NCBI RefSeq assembly: GCF_002116635.1
Contig: NZ_LQPW01000145.1
Span: forward strand, 1-64,000
Source of the DNA: Mycobacterium szulgai
Lineage (GTDB): Bacteria; Actinomycetota; Actinomycetes; Mycobacteriales; Mycobacteriaceae
Direction: 5' to 3'
DNA: 64,000 nt
Under the pieces are notes generated by a model. That model saw only the letters and a program-made list of their open reading frames with translations, made no database searches and was not told the origin of the DNA. The translations under genes were made by a program, and so were the position numbers. Of the stretch, positions 27,435 to 38,000 are shown piece after piece (the stretch's first letter is position 1; every line of letters starts with the position of its first letter).

Positions 27435-30400
27435 GTGGGCGTGGGCGATTTGCTACCGCAGGGCACGGTGACGTTGCTGCTGGCTGACGTCGAGGGTTCC
27501 ACGCGCCTGTGGGACAGCCGGCCCGACGAGATGAGCGCCGCCGTCGCGCGACTGGATGACGCGCTGGCCGAAGTGGTGGCGGCCCACGACGGAGTACGGC
27601 CGGTCGAACAGGGCGAGGGCGACAGTTTCGTGATCGCCTTCCCGCTCGCGTCCCATGCGGTGGCCGCGGCGCTGGATCTGCAGCGGGCACCGCTGGCACC
27701 CATCCGGTTGCGCATCGGCCTGCACACCGGCGAGGTGCGGCTGCGCGACGAGGGCAACTATGCCGGACCGACCATCAACCGGACCGCGCGGCTGCGCGAC
27801 CTGGCACACGGCGGCCAGACAGTACTGTCCAGCGCCACCGAAAGCATCGTCATCGACCGGCTGCCGGAAGCGGCGTGGCTGCTCGATCTGGGCACTCATC
27901 AGCTGCGTGATCTGCCGCGCCCCGAGCGGGTGCTGCAGCTGTGCCATCCCGATCTACCGGTCGAGTTCCCACCGCTTCGCGTTGCCAATGACGCCGTGTC
28001 CCATGGCTTCCCGGTGAATCTGACCCAGTTCGTCGGCCGCGGCACGCAACTCGGCGAGGTACACCGATTACTTGCCGAAAACCGGCTGGTTACCCTGACC
28101 GGCGCGGGCGGAGTGGGCAAGACCCGGCTGGCGGTGCAGCTGGTGGATCAGGTTGCCGGCGAGTTCGGCAGCGCTTGGTATGTGGATTTGGCACCGGTCG
28201 CAGATCCCGATCTGGTACCGCTGACGGTCGCGCGTGCGCTCGACCTGCACCACCTGCCGGGCCGGCAACCGGTGGACACCGTGCTGAAATCGCTCGGCAC
28301 TCGTCAGATCCTGGTGGTGCTGGACAACTGTGAACATCTGCTCGACGCGGTGGCCGCCTTCGTCTTGGCAGTGGCCGAAGCCTGTCCGGACGTGAGGTTC
28401 TTGGCGACTAGTCGCGAACCGATCCGGGTCCCGGGTGAGGTGAGTTACCGGGTGTTGCCGCTGTCGCTCAACGACGAAGCCGTACAGATGTTTGCCCACC
28501 GCGCCCGCCTGGTGCGGCCCGACTTCGAACTGACCGACGACAATCGCGCCCTGGTAACCGAGATCTGTTGTCGCCTGGAAAGTTTGCCGCTGGCCATCGA
28601 ACTGGCGGCGGCGCGGGTGCGGTCGTTGTCGCTGGACGAGATTCTCGATGGTTTGCAGCACCGGTTCCAGCTGCTCACGGGTGGCGCCCGTACCACAGTG
28701 CGACGTCAGCAAACACTGTGGGCGTCGGTGGATTGGTCACACGAGCTTCTCACCGAGCAGGAGCGGATCCTTTTCCGCCGGCTGGCGGTGCTGGCCGGTT
28801 ACTTCTTGCTCGAGGACGCACAGGCCGTGGCCTGCGACGGTCCCCCCACTGCTTCGGTGCAGCGCTATCAAGTCCTCGACGAGCTCACGCTGCTGGTGGA
28901 CAGATCGCTGTTGATGACCGACCAACGACGCGGCCGGACCTGCTACCGCGTCTGCGAGACGATCCGCGACTACGCGCTGGAAAAGCTTTGCGAGGCCGGC
29001 GAGGCCGACGTCATCCGCACTCGTCATCGTGACCACTACGCCGCGTTGGCCAGTCTGCTCGACAACCCGGGCAGCCCTGATTACCCGCACCACCTCGACC
29101 ACGCCGAAACCCAGATCGACAACCTGCGGGCCGCGTTCGGGTGGAGCCTCGACAATGCCGAAACCGAAGTCGCCCTGAGTCTGGCTTCCTCACTGCTACC
29201 GGTGTGGATGACGCGGGGGTGCATCCACGAGGGCAGATCCTGGTTCGACACGATTCTTGGCGACACCGACTTCGACCACCTCGAGGTGTCGCCCGCGGTG
29301 CGTGCCCGGGCGCTTGCCGACAAGTCGGTACTGGACATCTTCGTCGACGCCGCCGCAGGCATGGACGAGGCCCAGCGCGCGCTGACGGTGGCGCGCGAGC
29401 TCGACGATCCGGGCGTGCTGGCCAGGGCGCTCACCGCCTGCGGCTTGACCGCCGTCGTGGCGGCCGGCCCGGCGGCGGCTGCCCCGTACTTCGCCGAAGC
29501 GGTCGGGCTGGCCCGCGATTTGAACGATCGGTGGCGACTGGCCCAGATCCTCACCTTTCAGGCGGCCGATGCGCTCGTGGCGGGTTACCCGCTGGCGGCG
29601 CGCACCGCCGCCGAAGAGGGGCGCGAGCTGGCGAATGCGATTGGCAGCCAAGCTGATTCGCGGTGGTGCCGTTGTTGCCTCGGGTTCGCTCATCTCATGC
29701 GCGGCGACCTGACCGACGCCGCGGCCCAGTTCCTTGAGGTCTGCCTGGAGGCCGAGGCCGCACAGGACATGGTGCACAAGGCCAATTGCCTGCAGGGATT
29801 GGCCTTCGCGCGGGCATTTCGCGGCGAGCTGGACGCGGCCCAGACGGCCGCCGACGCAGCGCTCGAGTCCGCCGGGCTGGGCGAGTATTTCGCGGGTATG
29901 GGCTACTCGGCCCTGACGACGACGGCGCTGGCCGCCGGCGACATCGCGACGGCAAAAGCCGCGGGCGAGGTGGCCTGGCAGAACTTGAGTCTGTCCATAC
30001 CGCAGTCGGCGTCGGCACAGCGTACGGTCAATGCCCAGGTTGCGTTTGCGTCCGGAGACTTGGTCTTGGCTCGCCGCTGGTGCGACGAAGCCGTGCAGTC
30101 AATGACCGGTCGGCACCTGATGTCGGCGCTGGCCACCCGCGCCCGGATCGCGATCGCCGAGGGCAAACACGACGAAGCCGAACGCGACGCGCACCAGGCA
30201 ATCTCGTGCGCGGCCGACAGTGGCGCACAGGTTGATCTTGCCGACCTGTTGGAGATTCTGGCCGCGGTGGCCGCCCAGACCGGCGCCCACCGGGAAGCTA
30301 CGCGGCTTTTCGGGGCGGCCGATGCTATTCGGCGGCGAATCGGATTGGTACGCTTCGTGATTCACCAGCCAGAGTACGATACGACGGTGGCGGCACTGCG

Positions 30401-30710
30401 AGATGTCCTGGACCGCAAGGACTTCGACGCCGCATGGGCCGAGGGGGCGGCGCTGTCGACCGACGACGCGATCGCCTACGCGCAACGCGGTCACGGCTGG
30501 CGGAAACGACCCGCCACCGGTTGGGAGGCGCTGACGCCGACCGAGATCGACGTGGTACGGCTGGTCAGCGAGGGACTGGCGAATAAGGACATCGCGACGC
30601 GGCTGTTCGTCTCACCGCGGACGGTGCAAACCCACCTGACCCACATCTACAACAAACTCGGCTTCACCTCCCGCGTCCAACTCGCCCAGGCCGCGGCCGG
30701 CCGCACCTGA
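27435..30710 (+). CDS. Multidomain regulator: class III cyclase, NB-ARC ATPase, LuxR HTH (Rv0386 counterpart)
   Basis: The protein is 1091 aa from a GTG start preceded by GAGGAG. An N-terminal cyclase homology domain covers residues ~8-160, an ATPase with P-loop GAGGVGKT follows at about 215, a TPR-like helical region spans ~550-1000, and a LuxR HTH closes the protein (LTPTEIDVVRLVSEGLANKDIA). The cyclase substrate positions are Gln59 (VEQGEGDSF) and Asn108 (GNYAGPTIN) instead of Lys and Asp, as in Rv0386, a poor adenylate cyclase with guanylate side activity. Asn115 and Arg119 are retained. It probably senses an unknown ligand and regulates transcription. Confidence 0.93.
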   Translation: MGVGDLLPQGTVTLLLADVEGSTRLWDSRPDEMSAAVARLDDALAEVVAAHDGVRPVEQGEGDSFVIAFPLASHAVAAALDLQRAPLAPIRLRIGLHTGEVRLRDEGNYAGPTINRTARLRDLAHGGQTVLSSATESIVIDRLPEAAWLLDLGTHQLRDLPRPERVLQLCHPDLPVEFPPLRVANDAVSHGFPVNLTQFVGRGTQLGEVHRLLAENRLVTLTGAGGVGKTRLAVQLVDQVAGEFGSAWYVDLAPVADPDLVPLTVARALDLHHLPGRQPVDTVLKSLGTRQILVVLDNCEHLLDAVAAFVLAVAEACPDVRFLATSREPIRVPGEVSYRVLPLSLNDEAVQMFAHRARLVRPDFELTDDNRALVTEICCRLESLPLAIELAAARVRSLSLDEILDGLQHRFQLLTGGARTTVRRQQTLWASVDWSHELLTEQERILFRRLAVLAGYFLLEDAQAVACDGPPTASVQRYQVLDELTLLVDRSLLMTDQRRGRTCYRVCETIRDYALEKLCEAGEADVIRTRHRDHYAALASLLDNPGSPDYPHHLDHAETQIDNLRAAFGWSLDNAETEVALSLASSLLPVWMTRGCIHEGRSWFDTILGDTDFDHLEVSPAVRARALADKSVLDIFVDAAAGMDEAQRALTVARELDDPGVLARALTACGLTAVVAAGPAAAAPYFAEAVGLARDLNDRWRLAQILTFQAADALVAGYPLAARTAAEEGRELANAIGSQADSRWCRCCLGFAHLMRGDLTDAAAQFLEVCLEAEAAQDMVHKANCLQGLAFARAFRGELDAAQTAADAALESAGLGEYFAGMGYSALTTTALAAGDIATAKAAGEVAWQNLSLSIPQSASAQRTVNAQVAFASGDLVLARRWCDEAVQSMTGRHLMSALATRARIAIAEGKHDEAERDAHQAISCAADSGAQVDLADLLEILAAVAAQTGAHREATRLFGAADAIRRRIGLVRFVIHQPEYDTTVAALRDVLDRKDFDAAWAEGAALSTDDAIAYAQRGHGWRKRPATGWEALTPTEIDVVRLVSEGLANKDIATRLFVSPRTVQTHLTHIYNKLGFTSRVQLAQAAAGRT

Positions 30711-30713
30711 CGG

Positions 30714-30899
30714 TCAAAGCCGCTCGGCAGCGCGGGCCATGCCGGCCTGCTCGAGGTAGGCGTAGCGTCGCGGGCAGTCCTTGGCCCGTCCCTCACGCGC
30801 CGAGACGTCGTCGGACGACAGTTTCAGCAGCGAGCGAATCCGGGACACGCGGCCGTTGCCCTTCGGTGCGACTCTTTTCACGGGAGACATTCCTTCCAT
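30714..30899 (-). CDS. Small basic hypothetical protein
   Basis: The protein is about 61 aa, rich in Arg/Lys, with VKRVAPKGNGRVSRIRSLLK near the start and CPRRYAYLEQAGMARAAERL at the end. The ATG at 30897-30899 and an ATG three codons later (30890) are both possible; the purine run GGAAGGA lies too close to the second to be an ideal ribosome site. It has no recognisable domain. It starts 3 bases beyond the end of the convergent LuxR-cyclase gene. Codon use looks like that of its neighbours, but a chance ORF cannot be excluded. Confidence 0.45.
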   Translation of the reverse strand: MEGMSPVKRVAPKGNGRVSRIRSLLKLSSDDVSAREGRAKDCPRRYAYLEQAGMARAAERL

Positions 30900-31063
30900 C
30901 AACTTTCACGTGCTTTCCACTGTGCGATCCGGCGATCCGAAACCCATCGGCAAAGACGCGTAGATTTGCCCGGCGAGGGGACGTATGACGCCCGTCACAT
31001 TTCGCGGCGGTCTACGCGGTTGCATTCGGCGCCACCCGCTCGGACTGGTCCTAGGCTGGCCGT

Positions 31064-31957
31064 GTGCACGTCGTCATGCTGCGCGATCAGTCGTCGTCGA
31101 TGACGGCGCAATTCGTGCCCCAAGCAGGCATGATCGGCACCTCGCTGGCCGACTCAGGGGTGGAGCTACTCGGGCAGCGACGCGGCCTGGATGCCTACCT
31201 GAACGCCGGCAAGACGATGGGGATCCCGATCCTGTATCCGTGGGCCAATCGGCTGGGCGGGAATACGTATACCGCCGAAAACGTCACGACCACCCTGGTT
31301 GCCGGTCATAACGGGGTTCGTCCCGACCCCGCCGGGTTGCCCATCCACGGTGTGCTGGCCGCCTATCCGGGCTGGCGGGTGACGTCTGAAACGGCCGACG
31401 AGCTGGCCGCCGAGCTGGATTTCGGCGCCGACCCCGGATTGCTGGCCAGTTTCCCCTTCCCACATGTGCTCGGGGTGACGATCCGGCTGCACGAACGGAC
31501 GCTGACGATGCACACCACGGTGACCGCGACCGGCGACGCGGCCGTGCCACTGTGTTTCGGGTTCCACCCGTATCTGCACCTGCCGGAGGTGGCGCGCGAC
31601 AAGTGGGTCATCGAGACACCGCACCTGCGCCACCTGTCCCTGGACCAGCGGGGACTGCCCACCGGCGAGACGTCGGCCTGGCCGCCGCGTTCAGAACACT
31701 TGGCAGACAAGGCTTTCGACGACGCGTACGACGAAGTCGAGGACGGCGCGATATTCGCCGTGACCGGCGGCGGCCGGCGCCTCGAGGTTCATTTCGAACG
31801 CGGATATCCGGCCGCCCAGATCTTCGCACCCCCCGGCGAGGACGTGATCTGCTTCGAGCCGATGGCCGCACCGACCGACGCATTGCGTCGCGGCGGCTAT
31901 CGGAGGGCACGCCCGGGTGCGCCGGCCACGGCAGTGTTCTGCATCCGCGCCTGCTGA
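31064..31957 (+). CDS. Aldose 1-epimerase (galactose mutarotase) family protein
   Basis: The protein is 297 aa from a GTG start. The pattern matches the mutarotase family: GIPILYPWANRLGG near residue 65, the catalytic His in PIHGVLAAYPGW, the second His in CFGFHPYLHLP, and the C-terminal catalytic Glu region VICFEPMAAPTDAL. It interconverts alpha and beta anomers of an aldose; the actual sugar is unknown. The 160 bases upstream show no clear operator. Confidence 0.9.
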   Translation: MHVVMLRDQSSSMTAQFVPQAGMIGTSLADSGVELLGQRRGLDAYLNAGKTMGIPILYPWANRLGGNTYTAENVTTTLVAGHNGVRPDPAGLPIHGVLAAYPGWRVTSETADELAAELDFGADPGLLASFPFPHVLGVTIRLHERTLTMHTTVTATGDAAVPLCFGFHPYLHLPEVARDKWVIETPHLRHLSLDQRGLPTGETSAWPPRSEHLADKAFDDAYDEVEDGAIFAVTGGGRRLEVHFERGYPAAQIFAPPGEDVICFEPMAAPTDALRRGGYRRARPGAPATAVFCIRAC

Positions 31958-31970
31958 AAGGGTATGGGTC

Positions 31971-32008
31971 GGAGCGATTGCTCCGGTACTATCCGGAGCA
32001 ATAGCTCC
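31971..32008. promoter_or_regulatory. Double palindrome between the epimerase and giant PPE genes, candidate TetR-type operator
   Basis: Two GGAGC-N4-GCTCC dyads (31971-31984 and 31995-32008) lie 24 bases apart. Together they form a 16-base-arm inverted repeat with one mismatch around TACTAT. The first dyad contains, on the minus strand, GAGCAATCGCTC, identical to the core of the palindrome in front of the TetR gene at 54510. The site is 55-92 bases before the PPE start. It could be a PPE-gene operator or an epimerase terminator. Confidence 0.6.
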
Positions 32009-32062
32009 GCGCTTTGCAGAGGCGCGTCATTGGACATATGAAGGCAAGGCTGGGCGCAGCGC

Positions 32063-35000
32063 ATGAGTTTCGTGACACTGCCACCCGAAATCAACTCCCG
32101 GCGGATGTATACCGGTTTGGGTTCGGGGCCGATGGCGGCTGCCGCGACGACGTGGGAAGAGTTGGCCGCCGAGTTGGAGACGGCAGCGGCGTCGTTCGGG
32201 TCGGCCGCCTCAGGCCTGGCCGGTGACTTATGGCGCGGAGCAGCGTCGATTGCCATGACGGCTGCGGCGGCGCCTTATCTCGACTGGCTGGTCGTCGCCG
32301 CGGCACAAGCTGGGCACGCGGCCATCCAGGCAAAAGCCGCTGTGGACGCCTACGAGGCGGCCGTCGCCGCCACGGTGCACCCGGCGACCGTCGCCGCCAA
32401 CCGCACGCTGCTGTCGGTGCTGGCCCAGTCGAATTGGCTGGGACTCAACGCCCCGGCGATCGCGGCCATCGAAGCCCAGTACGAGCAGATCTGGGCCCAG
32501 GACCTGGCGGCGCTGTTCGCCTACAACAGCACCGCCGAGCAGATCGTTTCGGCGCTGACCATTCCGTGGAACGCCCTGGTCGACGTCGTCGAGCGGATTC
32601 CCGGCCTGGCATCGGTGGTACCGGCACTCGTCGGCGGCAGCTTCGCGAATACCGGCGTGCAGAACTTCGGCGTCGGCAACTTCGGCAGCTTCAACCTGGG
32701 TTCGGCCAACCTGGGCAGCTTCAACGTCGGACCGGCCAACCTGGGCACCTTCAACCAGGGCATCGGGAACTCGGGCAACTTCAACGTCGGCATCGCCAAC
32801 AACGGCAACCACAACATCGGCATCGCGAACTTCGGCAGCAACAACATCGGCATCGGGCTCACCGGCGACAACCAGATCGGCATCAATCTCGCAGGCGGGT
32901 TCAACTCGGGGCACAACAACATCGGCTTGTTCAACTCCGGCAACAACAACGTCGGATTCTTCAACTCGGGCAGCGGGAACTGGGGTATCGGCAACCCCGG
33001 CAACTTCAACGCCGGCTGGCTCAACAGCGGCAGCTTCAACACCGGCTTTCTCAACGCCGGCAGTGCCAACACCGGCTTTTTCAACGCCGGCAGTTTCAAC
33101 ACCGGCTTCCAGAACAGCGGCGACGGCAATACCGGTTTCTACAACGCGGGCAGGTACAACACCGGCTTTTCCAACTTCGGCGATTTCAACACCGGCTTCT
33201 ACAACATCGGTAATTACGACACCGGCGTTTACGTCGTGGGGAATTACAGCAACGGCTTCTTGACGTTCGGCGATTATAAAAACCTAATCGGACTGGACGT
33301 CTCGATCACGATTCCCGCGATGCCGTTGACAAAGGCGATCAATATACTGCTCAACTCGCCATATACCTTCGGCGGATCAGAGTTTCAAATTCCCGGTTTC
33401 TACTTCCCGAGACAATCCGTCAGCGGGGGCGGAATCGAGTTCTTCTTCTTCGGACCACTGGACATCCCGGCGTCGACGATCAGCATTCCGGTATGGACGA
33501 TCACCCTGGGAACGCCCGCGATTAATGTCAACGCGACCGGTCAGGTCGACCCGCTGACCATCCATTTCATCGACATCCCAAGGGCGCCAGGCTTTTTCAA
33601 TTCCACCACCGGTCCTTCGTCGGGCTTCTTCAACAGCGGCACGGGCAGCGCATCGGGCTTCGGCAACTTCGGCGGCCTGGGCAGCAAGGCGTCGGGCTTC
33701 CTCAACATCGCCGCCGGGCAATCGGGGGTGTCCGGCCTGCAAAACGTCGGCGCGGCGGTATCGGGCATAGCGAACATCGGCAACAGCGTGTCCGGTATCT
33801 ACCACACGACCAGCCAGAGCCTGCCGGTCTCGTTGAACCTGGGGTTCGGCAACGCCGGCAGCTTCAACCTCGGCACCGCTAACCTAGGCAACTTCAACCT
33901 CGGCCCGGCCAACCTGGGGGACTTCAATCAGGGCTTCGGCAACGCGGGCAGTTTCAATCTCGGCTTCGCCAACACCGGCGACCACAACATCGGTTTCGCC
34001 AACACCGGCAGCAACAACGTCGGCATCGGCCTGTCCGGCGACGGCCGGTTCGGGATTGGCGGACTGAACTCCGGCGAAGGCAACTTCGGCCTGTTCAACT
34101 CGGGCAGCGGCAACGTCGGCTTCTTCAACTCCGGATCGGGAAACATCGGTATCGCAAACTCCGGCGTCGGCAATCTCGGCATCGGCAACCCGGGCAATTT
34201 CAACACCGGCATCAGCAACGCGGGCAATGCCAATACCGGCTGGTTCAACATCGGCAACGCCAACTCGGGCGTCGGCAACACCGGCAGCGGGAACACCGGC
34301 AGCTTCAACGCCGGCAACCACAACACCGGCTACTTCAACTCCGGAAACCTGAATACCGGCGTCGGCAACTCGGGCAATATAAACACCGGCGCCTTCAACT
34401 CGGGCAACATGAACAACGGATTCTTCTGGCGCGGCGATTTGCAGGGAGCAAGCGGCGCCGAATTCTCCATTTACATCCCGGAATACACCGCCCACGTCAA
34501 CGTCAGCATTCCCATCAACATTCCAATAGGCGTGGTCGATTCCGGCAATGTCGTGTTCCACGGGATCTCCATGAACAGCGTGCCCTACGGGATTCTCGGC
34601 CTGACCGCCGGCACCATCACGTCGCTCAACGTCCCGCCCATCAACCTCATGTTCTCCACTCCGCTGCCCACCATCGTCGTCGGCGGACCCGACACCTCGA
34701 TCGACATCACCGTCAAGGCCGGCATCGGACCTGCCAGGCTGAGCCTCTTCGGGATTCCGCCGGGAACGGGTTTCGGAAACTCGACCACCGCACCGTCATC
34801 GGGTTTCTTCAACACCGGACCCGGCAGCGCCTCGGGCTTCGGAAACATCGGTGCCAACGCTTCGGGGCTGTTCAATACCGCCGCCGGGCTGGGCGTATCG
34901 GGCTTCAACAACGCCGGGAACACGCTTTCGGGCCTGGCCAACTTCGGCAGCCATGCCGCAGAGCTCTTCCACGGCGGCGCGCCCAGCACCAATATCGGCG

Positions 35001-38000
35001 GCCTGAACACCGGTGTTTTCAACCTCGGCCTCGCCAATGCCGGCCGCTTCAACCTCGGCGTCGCAGACATCGGCGACTTCAACCAGGGTTTCTCCAACGC
35101 TGGCAGCTACAACTTCGGCTTCGCCAACACCGGAAGCCACAACATCGGCTTCGCCAACACCGGCGACTACAACATCGGCATCGGGCTCACCGGCAACACC
35201 CAGTTCGGCTGGGGCGGCCTCAACTCGGGCAGCAACAACATCGGCCTGTTCAATTCGGGCAGCAACAACATCGGGTTCTTCAACTCGGGCGCAGGCAATT
35301 TAGGCATCGGCAACCCGGGCAACCACAACTTCGGAATCGGCAATATCGGCCAGGCCAACACCGGGATCTTCAACACCGGCAGCTTCAACTTCGGCAACTT
35401 CAATTCGGGCAGCTTCAACACCGGCGGTTTCAACCGCGGCGATTACAACACCGGATACTTCAACACCGGCAGCTACAACACCGGGCTGGCCAACTCCGGC
35501 AACGTCAACACCGGCGCGTTCATCGCCGGCAACTACGACAACGGCTTCTTCTGGCGGGGCGATCACCAGGGCTTGATCGGTGTGGACGTGGGGATCAACC
35601 TGCCCGATGCGGGCATCCCGTGGCACTTCGACGTCAACGTGCCCATCGATATACCGGTTACCGCGGTATTGGGTTCGGTGACACTGCAGGGCTTCACGAT
35701 CCCCCCAGTCTCCCTCGACATCATCAACCAGGATCTGGTCACCGTCGGTCCGGTGAGCCTGTCGGACCTCACCATCACCTTGCCCTCGATAACGATCCAA
35801 TTGGGCAGTCCGGACACCGCAATCGACATCGCGGGCAGCGGCGTCGTGGGCCCCGTCCGGTTGTCACTGCTGCATCTGCCGGCGGTCCCCGGCTTCGGCA
35901 ACACGACCGCGGGCCCGTCGTCGGGCTTCTTCAACGCCGGTCCTGGCAGCAAGTCCGGCTTCGGCAACGTCGACGCCAACGTGTCGGGCCTGTTGACCCA
36001 TGCGCTGACGGGTGCCGCAATCCCGGCCGGACCGGCGAACTTCAGCAGCTGGGGCCCGCTGGCCGTCAATCTGGCACCGGCCAACCTCGGCAACTACAAC
36101 ATCGGCCTGGCGAACTTGGGCGACTTCAACCAGGGCTTGGCCAACGCGGGCAGCTACAACCTCGGTTTCGCCAACACCGGCAGCCACAACGTCGGTTTCG
36201 GCAACACCGGCAGCTACAACTCCGGCATCGGGCTCACCGGAGACCACCAGACCGGATTCGGTGGGTTCAACTCGGGCTCGGGAAACATCGGCCTGTTCAA
36301 CTCCGGCACCGGAAACATCGGGTTGTTCAATTCCGGCACCGGAAACATCGGTGTCGGCAATTCCGGCAGCGGGAACTTCGGCATCGACAACCCGGGCAGG
36401 TACAACACGGGCATCGGCAACACCGGCATCGCCAATACCGGCTTCTTCAACGCCGGCAACATCAACATGGGCATCGGCAATACCGGCAACTACAACACCG
36501 GAAATTTCAACGCGGGCAGCACCAATACCGGCAGCTTCAATGCCGGCGACTTGAATACCGGCTACTTCAACTCCGGCGACCTGAACACCGGCATGTGGAA
36601 CAGCGGGAACATCAATACCGGCGCCTTCAATGCCGGCAGCATGGACAACGGTTTCTTCTGGAAGGAAGACAGCCGTGGCCTATTGGGCGGCGGCTACGCC
36701 ATTCACATCCCCGAAATCGGGTTCGGGTTCGACATCGGTATCCCATTGAACATCCCCATCAGCGTCGAACTGGGATCGTTGATAATCTCCCCGTTCCACC
36801 TTGCGCCGCTGGGGGTGCACTTCGCGACCGACTTCCTGCCGGACATACACGTCGGCAGCATCAGCATCCCGCAAATCCAAACCGACCTGCCCACGGTGCA
36901 ATTGCTGATCGGCGGGCCGGACACCTCGTTCGAGGTGATCACCCACGCGGGCATCGGACCCGTCGACATCCCGCTGCTCGACATCCGGCCCACGGCGGGC
37001 TTCGCAAACTCCACCACCGGCCCATCGTCGGGCTTCTTCAACAGCGGCAGCGGCAGCTCGTCGGGCTTCGGGAACATCGGCATCAATTCGGGCTTCTTCA
37101 ATCTGGCCACCCACGGCCTGGGCAATTCGGGTTTCCAGAACGCCGGCACGCTGCAGTCGGGCTTCGCCAACTGGGGCAGCACCATGTCGGGTGTGCTGGG
37201 CACCGGACCGGCGGACTTCGCCCCGGCCTTCGCCTCGGGCTTCGCCACCCCGGAATTCCGGCTCAACGTAGGCAGCTTCAACCTCGGCCCGGTCAACCTC
37301 GGCAGCTTCAACTTCGGCCCCGCCAACTCGGGCAGCTACAACGTCGGCTTCATCAACATCGGCAACCACAATTACGGCTTCACCAACACGGGCAGCTACA
37401 ACATCGGCTTCGCCAACACCGGCAGCCACAACTTCGGCATCGGGCTGACGGGCGACAACCAAGTCGGTATCGGTGGCCTCAACACCGGCGGCAACAACAT
37501 CGGTCTGTTCAATTCCGGCAACAACAACATCGGCTTCTTCAACTCCGGCAGCGGCAATTTCGGCATCTTGAATTCCGGCAGTCAGAATGCCGGCCTGGCC
37601 AACACCGGGACCGCCAACACCGGATTCTTCAACGTCGGCAACGTCAACACCGGCGTCGGCAACACCGGCAACTACAACACCGGCAACTTCAATGCGGGCA
37701 GCGCAAACACCGGGTCGCTGAACACCGGCGACTACAACACCGGCTACCTCAATAGCGGCAACTACAACACCGGCCTGGCGAACTCCGGCGACATCAACAC
37801 CGGCGCTTTCATATCCGGCAACATGAACGACGGCCTCTTCTGGCGCGGCGACCGCGAGGGCCTCTTCAGTTTCTCCTACGCGATCAACATTCCAGAAATA
37901 CCGGCGCACCTCGACGTCAAGATCCCGCTGAATATACCGATTACGGGCGACATGACCCCGTTGACGGTGCATTCGATTTTCATCGGTGCGCCCAGCGTGG

